Below, in pieces: positions 27,501 through 38,100 of a stretch of 64,000 bases of DNA. Every line of letters begins with the position of its first letter. Position 1 is the first letter of the stretch. The position numbers were made by a program, and so were the translations under genes. The DNA is taken from positions 124,001 to 188,000 of the forward strand of contig NZ_JAVXZY010000004.1 in assembly GCF_032337115.1 (NCBI RefSeq). The letters are read 5' to 3'. This DNA comes from Roseateles_C aquae. GTDB lineage: Bacteria; Pseudomonadota; Gammaproteobacteria; Burkholderiales; Burkholderiaceae_C. Below the pieces are notes generated by a model. That model worked only from the letters and a program-made list of their open reading frames with translations, ran no database searches and was not told where the DNA came from.

Positions 27501-30500
27501 CCGCTGCGCAGCACCTCGTGGCGAGCCAACAGCTGCTGCAAGGCCTGCTCCAGCGCCTGCTCATCCACACCACCATCCAGCCACCAGGCCGAGGGCATGT
27601 GGTACAGCGGCGCGCCCTGCGCCATCTGCTCCAGCATCCACATGCGCTGCTGGGCAAAAGAGGCCGGATGCTCATCGCTCGGCTCGCCCGGCTGCACTTC
27701 GGTCGCCGCTTCTGCTGGCGCCTCGGCGCCGGCGGCCTGCAGCGCCTCCAGCGCCGCGCACATTGACGCAAAGCCGGGATGCTCGAAGACAAAGTTCTGC
27801 GGCAGCTCCAGCTGCAGCTGGCGGCGCAGCTGGGCCAGTAACTGCGTGGCCAGCAGCGAATGGCCGCCGAGGGCAAAGAAGTCGGCGTCCGATGCGGGTG
27901 CCGCCACACCGAGCAGCTGCTGCCACAGCGCCGACACGCGGCGTTGCAGCGTCGAAGCGCCCTCATCGGCAGCAAGATCCTGCAGCTCGGCGTCGGGCAG
28001 CTTGCCTTGCAGCAGCTCGCGATTGAAGACGGCCGTTTGCTGCTGCACCAGGGCCAGCGGCTGCGGCGACACCATCCACAGCGGTTCGCTTGAGCCCAGC
28101 AGCAACGGCAGCAGTCGGGCGGCCTGGGCCGGCTGGATCTCGTTGTGGCCGCCGGCCTGGGCTAGCGAGCCGCTGATCCTGGCAGCCATGCCGACCTCGC
28201 TCCAGGCGCACCAGTCCACCGCCACCAGCCGCGCCACACCACGCCAGGCTTGCGCCAGCGCGGCCTGGAAGGCATTGGCCGCGGCGTAATGCGCCTGGCC
28301 CAGCCCCGGCGCCCAGGGGCTCAGCGAGCTGCACATCAGCATGACCTGCAGTGCCGGACCGTCGAAGGCCTGCAGCAGATTCAGGCTGCCCTGAACCTTG
28401 GGGGCGAACACGGCATCGAGTGCCGCTTCGTCGAGCTGGTCGAGCAGCGCACCGCCGGCCACACCGGCGGTATGCAGGATCGCGTTCACCGGCCCGCCGA
28501 AGGCGTCGGGGCGGGCGCAGTCCTGCGCCAGCGCCTGCAGTGCCGCCGCATCGGCCACATCCAGCGCCAGATAGCGCGGCTGCGCGCCCAGCCCTTGCAG
28601 CTCGCGCAAGGCCTCGCGGCGCTGCGCGACGAGCGCGGCCGGCCCCTGCTCCAGCGGACTGCGGCCGAGCAGCGTCAGGCGCAGATCGGCCACGCTGCCG
28701 GCCAGGGCGCGCGCAAACGTCAGGCCCATGCCGCCCAGGCCACCGCTGATCAGCACATGGCTGCCGCTCGGCAGCGAGAACCCGGTGGGCAGCTGCTCGA
28801 CGCTGCCACTGAACTCAGCGGCCACCCAGCGGCTCTGGCCCCGCCAGGCCTGCCACCAGGGTTCCAGCGCGGCAGCCGCCGTGGACGCCAGGCCCAGCCG
28901 CTCGGCCTGCGCCTCGCTCGGCGCATCGGCGCCCAGATCGATCAGCTGCAGCGCCAGCTGCGGCCATTCGGCCGCCGCCGTGCCGACCAGACCGCGCCAG
29001 ACGGCACGTGCCGGCATCAGCACCTCGCCATCGAGCACCGCTGCACTGCCACGGCAGAGCAGCTGCACCGGCAGCGTTTCTGCCAGATCGAGCGCCTGCA
29101 CATCGGCGGCCAGGCCGCGCAGCAACTGCTGCAGCGAGAGGAATTCCTGCCGCGGCATCAGCGGTTCGGCGAGGCCCCAGGCGCAAACGACCGCGCCCGG
29201 CGCAGCACGCCATTGCTCGCGCCATTCCTCCAGCCAATGCACCCAGGCCGAGGACTGCGGCCCCGGTGCCTGCACCGAACGCCAACCGGCGGCACGCGGC
29301 AGCCAGGGCTGGCCCTGGGCCTGCTCGCGGGCCAGGTACCAGCGCCGCGGCTGTGCCTGGGCCTGCTGAACACGCGAACCGGCCGGCAGGCGCTGCCAGC
29401 TGGGCAGGCCGCACCAGTCGCGCAGCTCAGCGCGGCGGCCACCGGCCGGCGCCGAGCGCGTGGCCGGCACCCAATGCGGCTGATGTTCGAAGGGATAGCT
29501 GGGCAGCAGCGCCTTGCGCCGTGGGCGTGGCTGCAGCGCGGCGGGCAGCGCCAGCCCAAAAGTCCAGGCCTGCGCCCAGGCATCGAGCCACTGGCGCCAG
29601 CCCTCCGCCGTGCCCTGGCTGCCCGAGGCATCGGCCTTGGGCTGCAGCGGCAGCGCCAGGCGGCTGGCATCGTCGGGCCAGCAGGCACCGGCCATGCGGC
29701 TGAGCGCTCGGCCCGGGCCCAGCTCCAGCAGCAGGGCCGCGCCCGGCGCCACCGTCTGCAGCCCGGCATGGAAGCGCACCGGCGCCAGCAGCTGCTGCTG
29801 CCAGTAGGCGACCGACTGTGCGTCCTCGGCGCGTATCCAGTCGCCGCTGACATTGGAAATAAAGGGCCGCTGCGGCGCCTGCAGCTGCCAGCGCGACAGC
29901 AGCTCGCCAAACGGTGCCAGCGCGCCCTGCATCAGGCCGCTGTGATAGGCGTGCGAGGTGGCCAGCCACTGGCAGGGCAGGCCCTCGGCCTGCAGCCGCG
30001 CGGCCAGTGCCTCGAGCGCCGCCGCCTCGCCAGACAGGCTGCATTGCGCCGGTCCGTTGACGGCGGCCAGCCACAGCCCCGGGCCCAACAGCGCCTCGGC
30101 CGCCGCTTCGCCGACACCGACGGCCAGCATGCGCCCGGTGGGCTGCGCCGCCATCAGACGCCCGCGCCACATGACCGCCTCCAGCGCCTGATCGCGGGTG
30201 AACACGCCGGCCTGCGCGGCGGCCACCCATTCGCCGAGGCTATGGCCGATCATCGCGTCCGGCTCCAGGCCGAGCTGGCGCAGCACCGTGGCGAGCGACC
30301 ATTCGATCGCAAACAGCGCCGGCTGGGTCAGCTCGGTCTGCGCGAGCAGCTGTTCGGCGCGCGCCTTGTCGGCGCCCTCGGCCCAGATCAGCGCCAGCAG
30401 ATCATGGCCCCAGCCGAGCCGCTGCAGCACCGCATTGCAGGCCTGCAGCTCGGCGGCAAAAGCCGGCAGCTGCGCGGCCAGCGCACGGCCCATGCCCAGC

Positions 30501-32164
30501 TGCTGGGCGCCCTGGCCGGGGAACATGAAGACCAGCGCCGGCCGCTGTGCTGGCGCCTCGCGCACCGGCAGCGGCTGGGCCAGACGCTGGCGGGCATCGG
30601 CAGCATCGCTGCAGGCCAGCGCCGCGCGCCAGCGCAGCTGCTGGCGGCCATGCCAGAGCGTCGCCGCAACCGCGCCGGCATCGAGCTCGGGATGAGCGTT
30701 CCAATGCGCGAGCAGCGCGGCTTGCTGGGCCTGCAGCGCGCTGCGGCTGCGAGCGCTGAGGACCAGCAGCTGAGCCCCGGCCGTTGCTTCAGCGTCGTGC
30801 GCCGCAGCCGGCGCCTGCTCCAGCACCACATGCGCATTGGTGCCGCCCACGCCAAAGCTGCTGACCGCCGCTCGCCGCGGCCGGCCACGCGCCGGCCAGG
30901 GCTCGGCGCTAGCGCTGACGCGAAAGGCACTGGCAGCAAAGTCGATATTGGGATTGGGCTGCTGGTAGTGCAGCGTCGGCGGCAGCGCTTCGTGCTGCAA
31001 GGCCAGCACCGTCTTGATCAGGCCGGCGACGCCGGAGCAGGCATCCATATGGCCGAAGTTCGATTTCAGCGAGCCGAGCACGACCGAGCCCGCCGGCACG
31101 CCGGCCGCGCCATAGACCTGCTGCAGCGCCGTGACCTCGATCGGATCACCCAGCGCCGTCGCTGTGCCATGCGCCTCGATGAAGTCGATGTCCTGCGGCT
31201 CCAGACCGGCCACCGCCAGGGCCTCGGCAATCACCGCCGCCTGCCCGGCCACCGAGGGCGCGGTGAAGCTGCTCTTGTCGCGGCCATCGTTGTTGATGGC
31301 CGAGCCGCGGATGACGGCGTGGACGACATCGCCATCGGCCAGCGCCCGGTCCAGCCGCTTGAGCACCACGGCGGCCACGCCACAGCCCGGCACCGTGCCC
31401 TGGGCCGCGGCATCGAAGGGCCGGCAATGGCCGTCGGGCGCGGCGATGCCGCCCTCGGTATAGACATAGCCCTGCGTGCCCAGGCGGGTCAGCGAGGCGG
31501 CGCCGGCCAGCGCCAGCTCGCACTCGCCGTTGAGCACGCTTTGCGCTGCCAGGTGCACGGCGACCAGCGAGGTCGAGCACGCCGATTGCACATTAACGGC
31601 CGGTCCGGTCAGGCCCAGCTTGTAGGCGCTGCGGCCGGCGATGTAGTCCTTGTCATTGCCCATCACCAGCTGCAGCGCGCCGGGCAGCTGGGCCTCGGGC
31701 TGGCTCAGCAGATGATCGACAAGGTATTGGTTGCGCGAGCTGCCGGCAAAGATGCCGATGCGGCCCGGTTCGCGCTGCGGGTCGACCCCGGCATGCTCCA
31801 GCGCCGCCCAGGCCACTTCGAGGAAGAGCCGCTGCTGCGGATCGGTGCAGGCCGCCTCGCGCGGGTTCATCGCAAAGAAGGCGGCATCAAAGCCGGCCAC
31901 GTCCTCGATCACCGCGCCGGCCGGCACATAGTCGGGCTGCGAGAACTCCTCCTCGGGCACACCGGCCTGGCGCAGCTCCTCGACGCTGAAGCGGCGTATG
32001 CCCTCGCGGCCCTCGATCAGCAGCTGCCAGAAGGCGTCCAGCGTCTCGGCCTGCGGGAAGCGACCGGCCATGCCGATGATGGCCAGGCTGAGCGCGGGAT
32101 CGCTGTCGTCGTTGCAATCGTCGTTGCTATCGTCGTTGCTCTCGGCGTGCGGGAGGGAATGCAT
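24506..32164 (-). CDS. Hybrid PKS-NRPS (KS-AT-KR-ACP-C-A-PCP)
   Basis: Protein of 2552 residues. An acidic repeat leader (NDD repeats) precedes a ketosynthase with intact Cys (QSACSTS), His (EAHGTAT) and His (KSNFGH). The acyltransferase has PGQGAQ, GHSLGE and SHAYHS, closest to malonyl-specific enzymes. The ketoreductase has GGLGGMG for NADPH and the Ser/Tyr/Asn residues in CSSLSPWAP and HYAAANAF. No dehydratase or enoylreductase is present. ACP (GGHSLLATQL), C (HHIASDGWS), A (IYTSGSTGQPKG, NAYGPTE) and PCP (GGHSLLATRL) complete it. The A code by eye is DASTIAAVCK, close to known Phe/Tyr codes. It should extend the upstream peptide by a beta-hydroxy two-carbon unit (statine-like) and add an aromatic residue. 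The A-PCP part is a near copy of that in the upstream NRPS, and it carries a hexanucleotide repeat. Confidence 0.92.
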   Translation of the reverse strand: MHSLPHAESNDDSNDDCNDDSDPALSLAIIGMAGRFPQAETLDAFWQLLIEGREGIRRFSVEELRQAGVPEEEFSQPDYVPAGAVIEDVAGFDAAFFAMNPREAACTDPQQRLFLEVAWAALEHAGVDPQREPGRIGIFAGSSRNQYLVDHLLSQPEAQLPGALQLVMGNDKDYIAGRSAYKLGLTGPAVNVQSACSTSLVAVHLAAQSVLNGECELALAGAASLTRLGTQGYVYTEGGIAAPDGHCRPFDAAAQGTVPGCGVAAVVLKRLDRALADGDVVHAVIRGSAINNDGRDKSSFTAPSVAGQAAVIAEALAVAGLEPQDIDFIEAHGTATALGDPIEVTALQQVYGAAGVPAGSVVLGSLKSNFGHMDACSGVAGLIKTVLALQHEALPPTLHYQQPNPNIDFAASAFRVSASAEPWPARGRPRRAAVSSFGVGGTNAHVVLEQAPAAAHDAEATAGAQLLVLSARSRSALQAQQAALLAHWNAHPELDAGAVAATLWHGRQQLRWRAALACSDAADARQRLAQPLPVREAPAQRPALVFMFPGQGAQQLGMGRALAAQLPAFAAELQACNAVLQRLGWGHDLLALIWAEGADKARAEQLLAQTELTQPALFAIEWSLATVLRQLGLEPDAMIGHSLGEWVAAAQAGVFTRDQALEAVMWRGRLMAAQPTGRMLAVGVGEAAAEALLGPGLWLAAVNGPAQCSLSGEAAALEALAARLQAEGLPCQWLATSHAYHSGLMQGALAPFGELLSRWQLQAPQRPFISNVSGDWIRAEDAQSVAYWQQQLLAPVRFHAGLQTVAPGAALLLELGPGRALSRMAGACWPDDASRLALPLQPKADASGSQGTAEGWRQWLDAWAQAWTFGLALPAALQPRPRRKALLPSYPFEHQPHWVPATRSAPAGGRRAELRDWCGLPSWQRLPAGSRVQQAQAQPRRWYLAREQAQGQPWLPRAAGWRSVQAPGPQSSAWVHWLEEWREQWRAAPGAVVCAWGLAEPLMPRQEFLSLQQLLRGLAADVQALDLAETLPVQLLCRGSAAVLDGEVLMPARAVWRGLVGTAAAEWPQLALQLIDLGADAPSEAQAERLGLASTAAAALEPWWQAWRGQSRWVAAEFSGSVEQLPTGFSLPSGSHVLISGGLGGMGLTFARALAGSVADLRLTLLGRSPLEQGPAALVAQRREALRELQGLGAQPRYLALDVADAAALQALAQDCARPDAFGGPVNAILHTAGVAGGALLDQLDEAALDAVFAPKVQGSLNLLQAFDGPALQVMLMCSSLSPWAPGLGQAHYAAANAFQAALAQAWRGVARLVAVDWCAWSEVGMAARISGSLAQAGGHNEIQPAQAARLLPLLLGSSEPLWMVSPQPLALVQQQTAVFNRELLQGKLPDAELQDLAADEGASTLQRRVSALWQQLLGVAAPASDADFFALGGHSLLATQLLAQLRRQLQLELPQNFVFEHPGFASMCAALEALQAAGAEAPAEAATEVQPGEPSDEHPASFAQQRMWMLEQMAQGAPLYHMPSAWWLDGGVDEQALEQALQQLLARHEVLRSGLHWSESGLVQRVLPPPARLLHAEAFEGEAEAALALARQWIAEPFALQQGQMIKARLWRWADGRALFVLCQHHIASDGWSTGILLRELQQAYRAALAGQSPAWPALPMQYRDYARAQRELLRGPRLERQLAHWRERLADAPLLSSWPADRARPPLPSSTGGVLQFELSASLCQGLQGLAQAHQATLFMTLMCAHMLMLARLSGQDEVCVGTPVAGRQQEGWEPLVGFFVNTLVLRARFPAEQTLSQALSAVRRVALDAFAHQDVPFEQVVEQLQLPRDSSRTPLFQTLLTLQAGNTQALDLAGLSSRAEALHPGGSQFDVSLSLTPLQQGLGVSIEYRRDLFDAETVQRQAARFIHVLEQLVREPQAQVGGGWWLLPGEREALLRQPALEAVARAFDQRPLHEQVLDVATRHASRPALRDERQELSYAELAEALRRQATVLRRWGVGRGVVVGLHLNRGVATAVAQLAVLAAGGAFLPLDPAYPAARLAYMLGDAQPLLVLSEHEAPPQDLTPVPGWRSLAALQTEAAATEPQPLPAVQGADLAYVIYTSGSTGQPKGVLLGHRGLSHLTHAQGRLFDIQPGQRVLQFASLNFDASVSELATTLAAGALLCIPPREALMPGPALQATLQDWAIEVATLPPVALNLLDAETLPELRLLITAGEACPAALAARWLPGRRLLNAYGPTELTVCATAQTLQAEQLEQGVVPIGQPIANARAYVLDEQGEPVPAGVTGELWLGGEGLAWGYLGQAGMTAERFVPDALSGQAGARLYRSGDLARWRRDGTLEFLGRKDDQLKLRGIRVELGEVQGALAALPGVQAAAVLVQRSAQQQLQLQLQLQLQQPELVGVLVAPGQTAVQLRQALAQRLPEHLLPGRLLLLEALPQTANGKVDKAALERLLAERPREDAAAYEAPQTELQQQLAQLWQQLLGCERVGLNDHFFLLGGHSLLATRLTVQLREQLGLTLSLRDLFETPLLADLAARCEALQQAAAELDDIEY
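24650..26450 (-). repeat. Duplicated A-PCP segment, copy 1
   Basis: From FIHVLEQLV before the A domain to GGHSLLA in the PCP, this segment is nearly identical at protein and DNA level to 35650-37411 in the neighbouring NRPS gene. Long stretches have no difference, for example around the A3 core motif. Flanking C-domain and PCP tail sequences diverge abruptly. This copy alone has the TGCAGC repeat. Confidence 0.88.
24981..25010 (+). repeat. Hexanucleotide repeat, five perfect TGCAGC units
   Basis: Five tandem TGCAGC units inside the A domain of the hybrid gene encode an alternating Gln-Leu tract between A8 and A9. The sister A domain near 35985 has a shorter, non-repetitive sequence at this place. 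Unit length is a multiple of three, so slippage would change length without breaking the frame. Confidence 0.9.
32106..32141 (+). repeat. Three tandem 12-bp units at the PKS N-terminus
   Basis: TCGTCGTTGCNN occurs three times in a row and encodes the acidic SNDDSNDDCNDDS stretch at residues 9-21. The acidic tail could act as a docking linker for the preceding synthetase. Confidence 0.85.
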
Positions 32165-32191
32165 GAGATGGAGTCCTGTCTGAATGTCGTG

Positions 32192-35100
32192 TCAGGCGGC
32201 GGGTCGCTCGCCGGCGCGCGGGCGTTGCAGGCGCTGGCGGCGGGCCTCGCCGCGCAGCCGGGCCGCATCAGCCGCGCCCTCTTTCGGCGTATCGCCAGCG
32301 CTGCGGCCCTGCAGCTGCTGGGCCAGGCCTTGCACCGTGGGCCAGCGGAACAGGTCGACGACCTGCAGGCGCTGCGGCCACAGCGCATCAATGCGGCGGT
32401 GCAGCTTGACGGCCAGCAGCGAGCTGCCGCCGAGTTCGAAGAAGTTGTCCTCGCGGCCGACCTGGGCCAGGCCCAGCAGCTCGGCAAACAACGGCGCCAG
32501 CGCCTGCTCAATGGCGCCCTGGGCGGCCAGGCCGGTGACGCGCTGGCGCTGCGGATCGGGCAGCGCAGCGCGGTCAATCTTGCCGTTAGGCGTCAGCGGC
32601 CAGCGCTCGACCCAGACCCAGTGCGCCGGCACCATATAGCTGGGCAGCCGGGCCAGCAGCGCGTCGCGCAGGGTCTGGCTGACAGGCGGGTGCTCCGACT
32701 CGGTGCCGTCGGCGCCGAGGTAGGCAATCAGCTGCGGCTCGGCCTCGCTGCCCAGGGCCCGCGCCAACACCACCGCCTCGCGCACGCCGGGCTGAGCCGT
32801 CAAGGCCGCCTCGATCTCGCCGAGTTCGACGCGCAGGCCGCGCAGCTTCAGCTGATGGTCGAAGCGGCCGAGGAACTCGAGCTGCCCATCGTGGCGCCAG
32901 CGCACTCGGTCGCCGCTGCGATAGAGCCGCGTGCCAGGCTCGCCCCAGGGGTCAACGCCAAAGCGCTCGGCGCTCAAACCCGGCCGGCCGGCATAGCCCT
33001 GGCTGACGCCACGGCCGCCTATGCACAGCTCGCCCTGGGCGCCGGGCGGCAGCAGTTCGCCACGCTCGTCGAGCACATAGAGCCGGGCGCCGGCGATCGG
33101 GCGGCCAATCGGAGTCTGCGTACGCGGTGCAGCTCGCTCCGCCTCGGCCGGCTCCTCCTCAGCCGGCATGTGCCAGACGCTGGACCAGACGCTGGCCTCG
33201 GTCGGCCCGTATTCATTGAACAGCTGCAAGGCCGGCCAGCGCGCGCGGGTCTGCGCCAGCAGCGCCGGCGGGCAGGCCTCGCCGGCCAGGATCACGCGTT
33301 GCAACTCACCGCATCCCCCAGCGGGCCAGCCCAGCAGCATCTCCTGCCACAGCGAGGGCACGCACAGCAGTGTGTTGATGCGCTGCGCCAGCACCAGTCG
33401 GGCCAGCGCGGCCGGGTCCTGCAGGGCCTCGTCCGAAGGCATCACCAGGCAGCCGCCGGCGCCCAGCACGCCGAACAGCGCCGCCACCGAGCTGTCGAAG
33501 GCAAAGGACGAGAGCAGCAGATAGCGGCCCAGCGGCCCGTAATAACGCCAGCGTGCCTCGGTCGAGGCCCAGAGGCTGCGGTGGGCCACGGCCACGCCCT
33601 TGGGCTGGCCGGTCGAGCCCGAGGTGTAGATCAGGTAGGCCAGCTGGTCGAGATGGCTCGGGCCCCAGTCATCCGAACCCGAGGCCAGCCCCTCGTCCTG
33701 GCTTGCCAAGGCGGCCCAGTCCTGCGCCAGGTCCAGCCAGGGCAGCGTCTCGCTGGCCCAGGCCGCCGGGCTCAGCAACAGCCGCGGCTGCGCGTCCTCC
33801 AGCATGAACTGACGGCGCGCCGCCGGGTAATGCGGGTCGATCGGCACATAAGCGGCCCCGGCCAGCAGGATGCCCATCAGGCCGATGCCCATCTCAAGCG
33901 AGCGGCTGGCACACAGGGCCACCCGGTCGCCAGGCCTGACGCCAAGACTGCGCAGCCGCCGCGCCAGCGCCAGCGCCTGGCGGTGCAGCGCGCCATGGCT
34001 GAGCCTGCTCTCGCCCAGCAGCAGGGCGTCGGCCTCGGGCTGGCGGAGCGCCTGCTGGCGGTACAGCCCCAGCACGCCCTGTGCCGGCACGGCCGGCAGC
34101 GGTTCGCCACCGCCGAGCAGCAGCAAGGCCTGCTGCTGCGCCGCAGAGACCAAGGGCAGCGCAGCCAGCCGCGCGCTGCCGGCGCTCATCATCGCCCGCT
34201 GCAGCGCCAGCAGGCTGTCGGCCCAGGCCGCCACGCTGGCGGCATCGAAGAGCGCCGTGCGGTATTCAAAGGCCAGTGCGATGCGGCCGTCGGATTGCGG
34301 CTGCACGAGCAGGCTGAGGTCGAACTTGCTGACCGCAGCCGGCAGCTCGGCTGCACGAGTGCGCAGACCCGGCCCCCAGTCGCCGGCTTCGCCCTGGCCC
34401 GGGTTCATCACCAGCATGACCTCGAACAGCGGCGTGCGACCCGGCTCGCGCCGCGGCTGCAGCGCCTCGACGACGGCATCAAAGGGCAGGTCCTGATGGG
34501 CCAGGGCGGCCAGCACCTGCTCGCGCACCTGCCGCAGCCAATCACCCAGCGGGCCGTCGAGCTGCGGTCGACCACGCAGCACCACGGTGTTGACGAAAAA
34601 GCCGATCAGCCCCTCCAGGCGCTGATCCGGCCGGTGCGAGACCGGCGCGCCGACGCAAACCTCGGCCTGACCGGTGAGCCGCACCAGCCACAGCTGCAGC
34701 AGCGCCAGCCAGGCCATGAAGGGGGTCAGGCCTTGCGCACGGCCCCAGTCGGCCCAGGCCTGCGCCTGCGGCGCGCCCAGCTCGAAGCGCTGCCAGGCTC
34801 CGGCCGGCGCCAGGGTGGCGCTGCGTGGCCGGTCCAGCGGCAGCTCGGCAGCGGCCGGCGCACCGGCCAGGGCCTGTTGCCAGTAGAGTCGCTGTGCCTC
34901 GGCCGCCGGGCTGTCCAGCCAGCGCTGCTCGGCGCGTGCCCAGTGATGGAATTGCAGCGGCAGCGGCGCCAGGCAGCCATCCAGCACGGCAAGGCCCGCC
35001 GCCGCAGCCTTCCATAACACGCCCAGTTCGTTCCACAGCAGCGGCACCGACCAGCCATCGGCGACCGCATGGTGCAGCTCGATCAGCAGCAGCGCCTCCT

Positions 35101-38100
35101 GCGCGCCGGTTTGCCAGACCTGGGCGCGCAGCAAGGGGCCTCGGGCCAGATCAAAGGGCTGCAGCAAGGCATGCTGCAGGGCCTGATCGAGTGCCGCCGC
35201 CGGCACCCTCTGCCAGCGCACATCAACGGCCGCCTCCAGCGGCAAGGCCTGCGGCCGGCCCTGCGCATCGGCGGCCAGCGCGGTGCGCAGCACCTGGTGG
35301 CGCTGCAGCAGCTGACCGAGCGCCGCCGCCAGGCTGCTGGCGCTGGGCCAGACCTCGCCATCGAACTGCAGCCAGCGCGCCGTGGGCAGCACATAGTCGG
35401 CCGCGCCGGGCTGCAGCTGGTCCAGCACCCAGAGGCGCTGCTGGGCCCGCGAGAGCTGCGGCGCGGCGGCAGGATCGGCATCGAGAAACTGCGCCGGCCC
35501 CGCCGGCATTTCAAGTGCTGCGCTGCCCGGCTCGCCGGCCAGCGCCTGCTCGAAGCGCGCGGCCAGCTGCGCCAGCACCGGCGCCTCGAACAGCGTCTTC
35601 AGCGGCAGCGCCACGCCCAGCTGGGTCTGCGCCCGCGCCATCACCTGGGCGGCCAGCAGAGAATGCCCGCCGAGCAGGAAGAAGTGGTCGTTCAGGCCGA
35701 CCCGCTCGCAACCCAAGAGCTGCTGCCACAGCTGCGCCAGCTGCTGCTGCAAGGCGGTTTGCGGCGCCTCGTAGGCGGCAGCGTCCTCGCGCGGCCGCTC
35801 GGCCAGCAGCCGCTCGAGCGCGGCCTTGTCGACCTTGCCATTGGCCGTCTGCGGCAGCGCCTCCAGCAGCAGCAGCCGGCCCGGCAGCAGATGCTCCGGC
35901 AGCCGCTGGGCCAGCGCCTGGCGCAGCTGCACGGCCGTCTGCCCCGGTGCGACCAGTGCGCCAACCAGCTCCGGCTGCTGCATTGCATCGCGTTGCACCA
36001 GCACCGCCGCCGCCTGCACACCCGGCAGCGCCGCCAGCGCGCCATGCACCTCGCCGAGCTCGACGCGGATGCCGCGCAGCTTGAGCTGATCGTCGTTGCG
36101 GCCGAGGAATTCCAGCGTGCCATCGCGCCGCCAGCGCGCCAGATCACCGGAGCGGTACAGCCGCGCCCCGGCCTGGCCGCTCAGCGCGTCGGGCACAAAG
36201 CGTTCGGCCGTCATGCCGGCTCGGCCGAGGTAACCCCAGGCCAGGCCTTCGCCACCGAGCCAGAGCTCGCCGGTGACGCCTACCGGCACCGGTTCGCCCT
36301 GCTCGTCCAGCACATAGGCACGGGCATTGGCGATCGGTTGGCCAATCGGCACCACGCCCTGGGCCAGCTGTTCGGCTTGCAGCGTTTGGGCCGTGGCGCA
36401 GACGGTCAGCTCGGTCGGGCCGTAGGCATTGAGCAAGCGCCGGCCCGGCAGCCAGCGCGCGGCCAGCGCCGCGGGGCAGGCTTCGCCGGCGGTGATCAGC
36501 AGGCGCAGCTTGGGCAGGGCCTCGGCGTCCAGCAGGTTCAGCGCCACCGGCGGCAGCGTGGCCACCTCGATCGCCCAGTCCTGCAGCGTGGCTTGCAGGG
36601 CCGCCCCCGGCATCAGCGCCTCGCGCGAGGGGATGCACAAGAGCGCGCCGGCGGCCAGCGTGGTGGCCAGCTCGGACACCGAGGCGTCGAAGTTCAGCGA
36701 GGCGAATTGCAGCACCCGCTGGCCCGGCTGGATGTCGAACAGCCGGCCCTGCGCGTGAGTCAGGTGGCTGAGGCCGCGATGGCCCAGCAGCACGCCCTTG
36801 GGCTGGCCGGTCGAGCCGGAGGTGTAGATCACATAGGCCTGGTCGGCGCCTTGCACCGCGGGCAGCGGCTCAGGATCGATGGCTTCTGCTTCGGCTTGCA
36901 GCGCGGCCAGCGAGCGCCAGCCCGGCAGCGGGGTCAGGTCTTGCGGGGGCGCCTCGTGCTCGCTGAGCACCAGCAGGGGGCGGGCGTCGCCGAGCATGTA
37001 GGCCAGCCGCGCGGCCGGGTAGGCCGGGTCCAGCGGCAGGAAGGCACCACCGGCGGCCAGCACGGCCAGCTGCGCCACCGCCGTGGCCACGCCGCGGTTC
37101 AGATGCAGGCCGACGACGACACCGCGCCCCACGCCCCAGCGGCGCAGCACCGTGGCCTGGCGGCGCAGCGCTTCGGCCAGTTCGGCGTAGCTGAGCTGCT
37201 GGGTCTCATCCAGCAGTGCCGGCCGGCTGGCGTGGCGCGTGGCCAGGTCCAGCAGCTGCTCGTGCAGCGGGCGCTGATCGAAGGCTTGTGCAAAAGGCTC
37301 GACAGGCGGCTGGCGCAGCAGCGCCTCGCGCTCACCCGGCAGCAGCCACCAACCACCGCCCACCTGCGCCTGAGGGTCGCGCACCAGCTGGTCCAGCACG
37401 TGGATGAAGCGGCGCGCAAAGCCCTGCACGCTGGCCTCGTCATACAAGTCGGTGGCGTACTCGATCTCGGCTGCCAGGCCCTGCTCGCGCGAGGCACGGG
37501 TCTCGAACAAATTGATGCTGAGATCGAACTTGGCGCCGCGATGAGCGATGGCGCGCTGGCGCGCCTGCAGGCCGTCGAGGTGAAAGCCCGGCGTCTCGTT
37601 GTTCTGCAGCACCAGCATGACCTGGAACAGCGGGTGCTGCGCCAGGCTGCGCTCGGGCCGCAGCGCCTCGACCAGGCGGTCAAATGGCAGGGACTGATGG
37701 CGGTAGGCCTCCAGGCAACGCTGGCGCACCTGGCGCAGCAGGGCCAGCAGGCTGTCTTCGCCGCGGCAGTGGCTGCGCAGCACCCAGGTGTTGGCGAAGA
37801 AGCCAACCAGGCCGTAGAGCGATTCGTCCTCGCGGCCGGCAATCGGACTGCCGACAACGATGTCTTCGCCGGCGCCCTGGCGGTTCAGCAGCAGGGCCAT
37901 GGCCGTTTGCAGGACCATGAACAGCGTCGCGCGCTCGGCCCGCGCCAGCGCCATCAGGCCAGCCAGCAGCGGCGCCGGGACCTGAAAGCGCAGCGTCGCG
38001 CCGCGATGGCTGGTCTGGGCCGGCCGCGACCGGTCGGTGGGCAGGCTGCACAGGGGCACCGCGCCCTGCAGGCGCTCGACCCAGTAGGCGCGCTGCCGCG

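Noticed and set aside
10850..35017. Several plus-strand open frames of 1400-2255 codons opposite the NRPS genes
   Set aside because: These are shadows produced by very high GC at third positions. They are His/Gln/Arg-rich and show no family motif, whereas the minus strand has complete NRPS core motifs.
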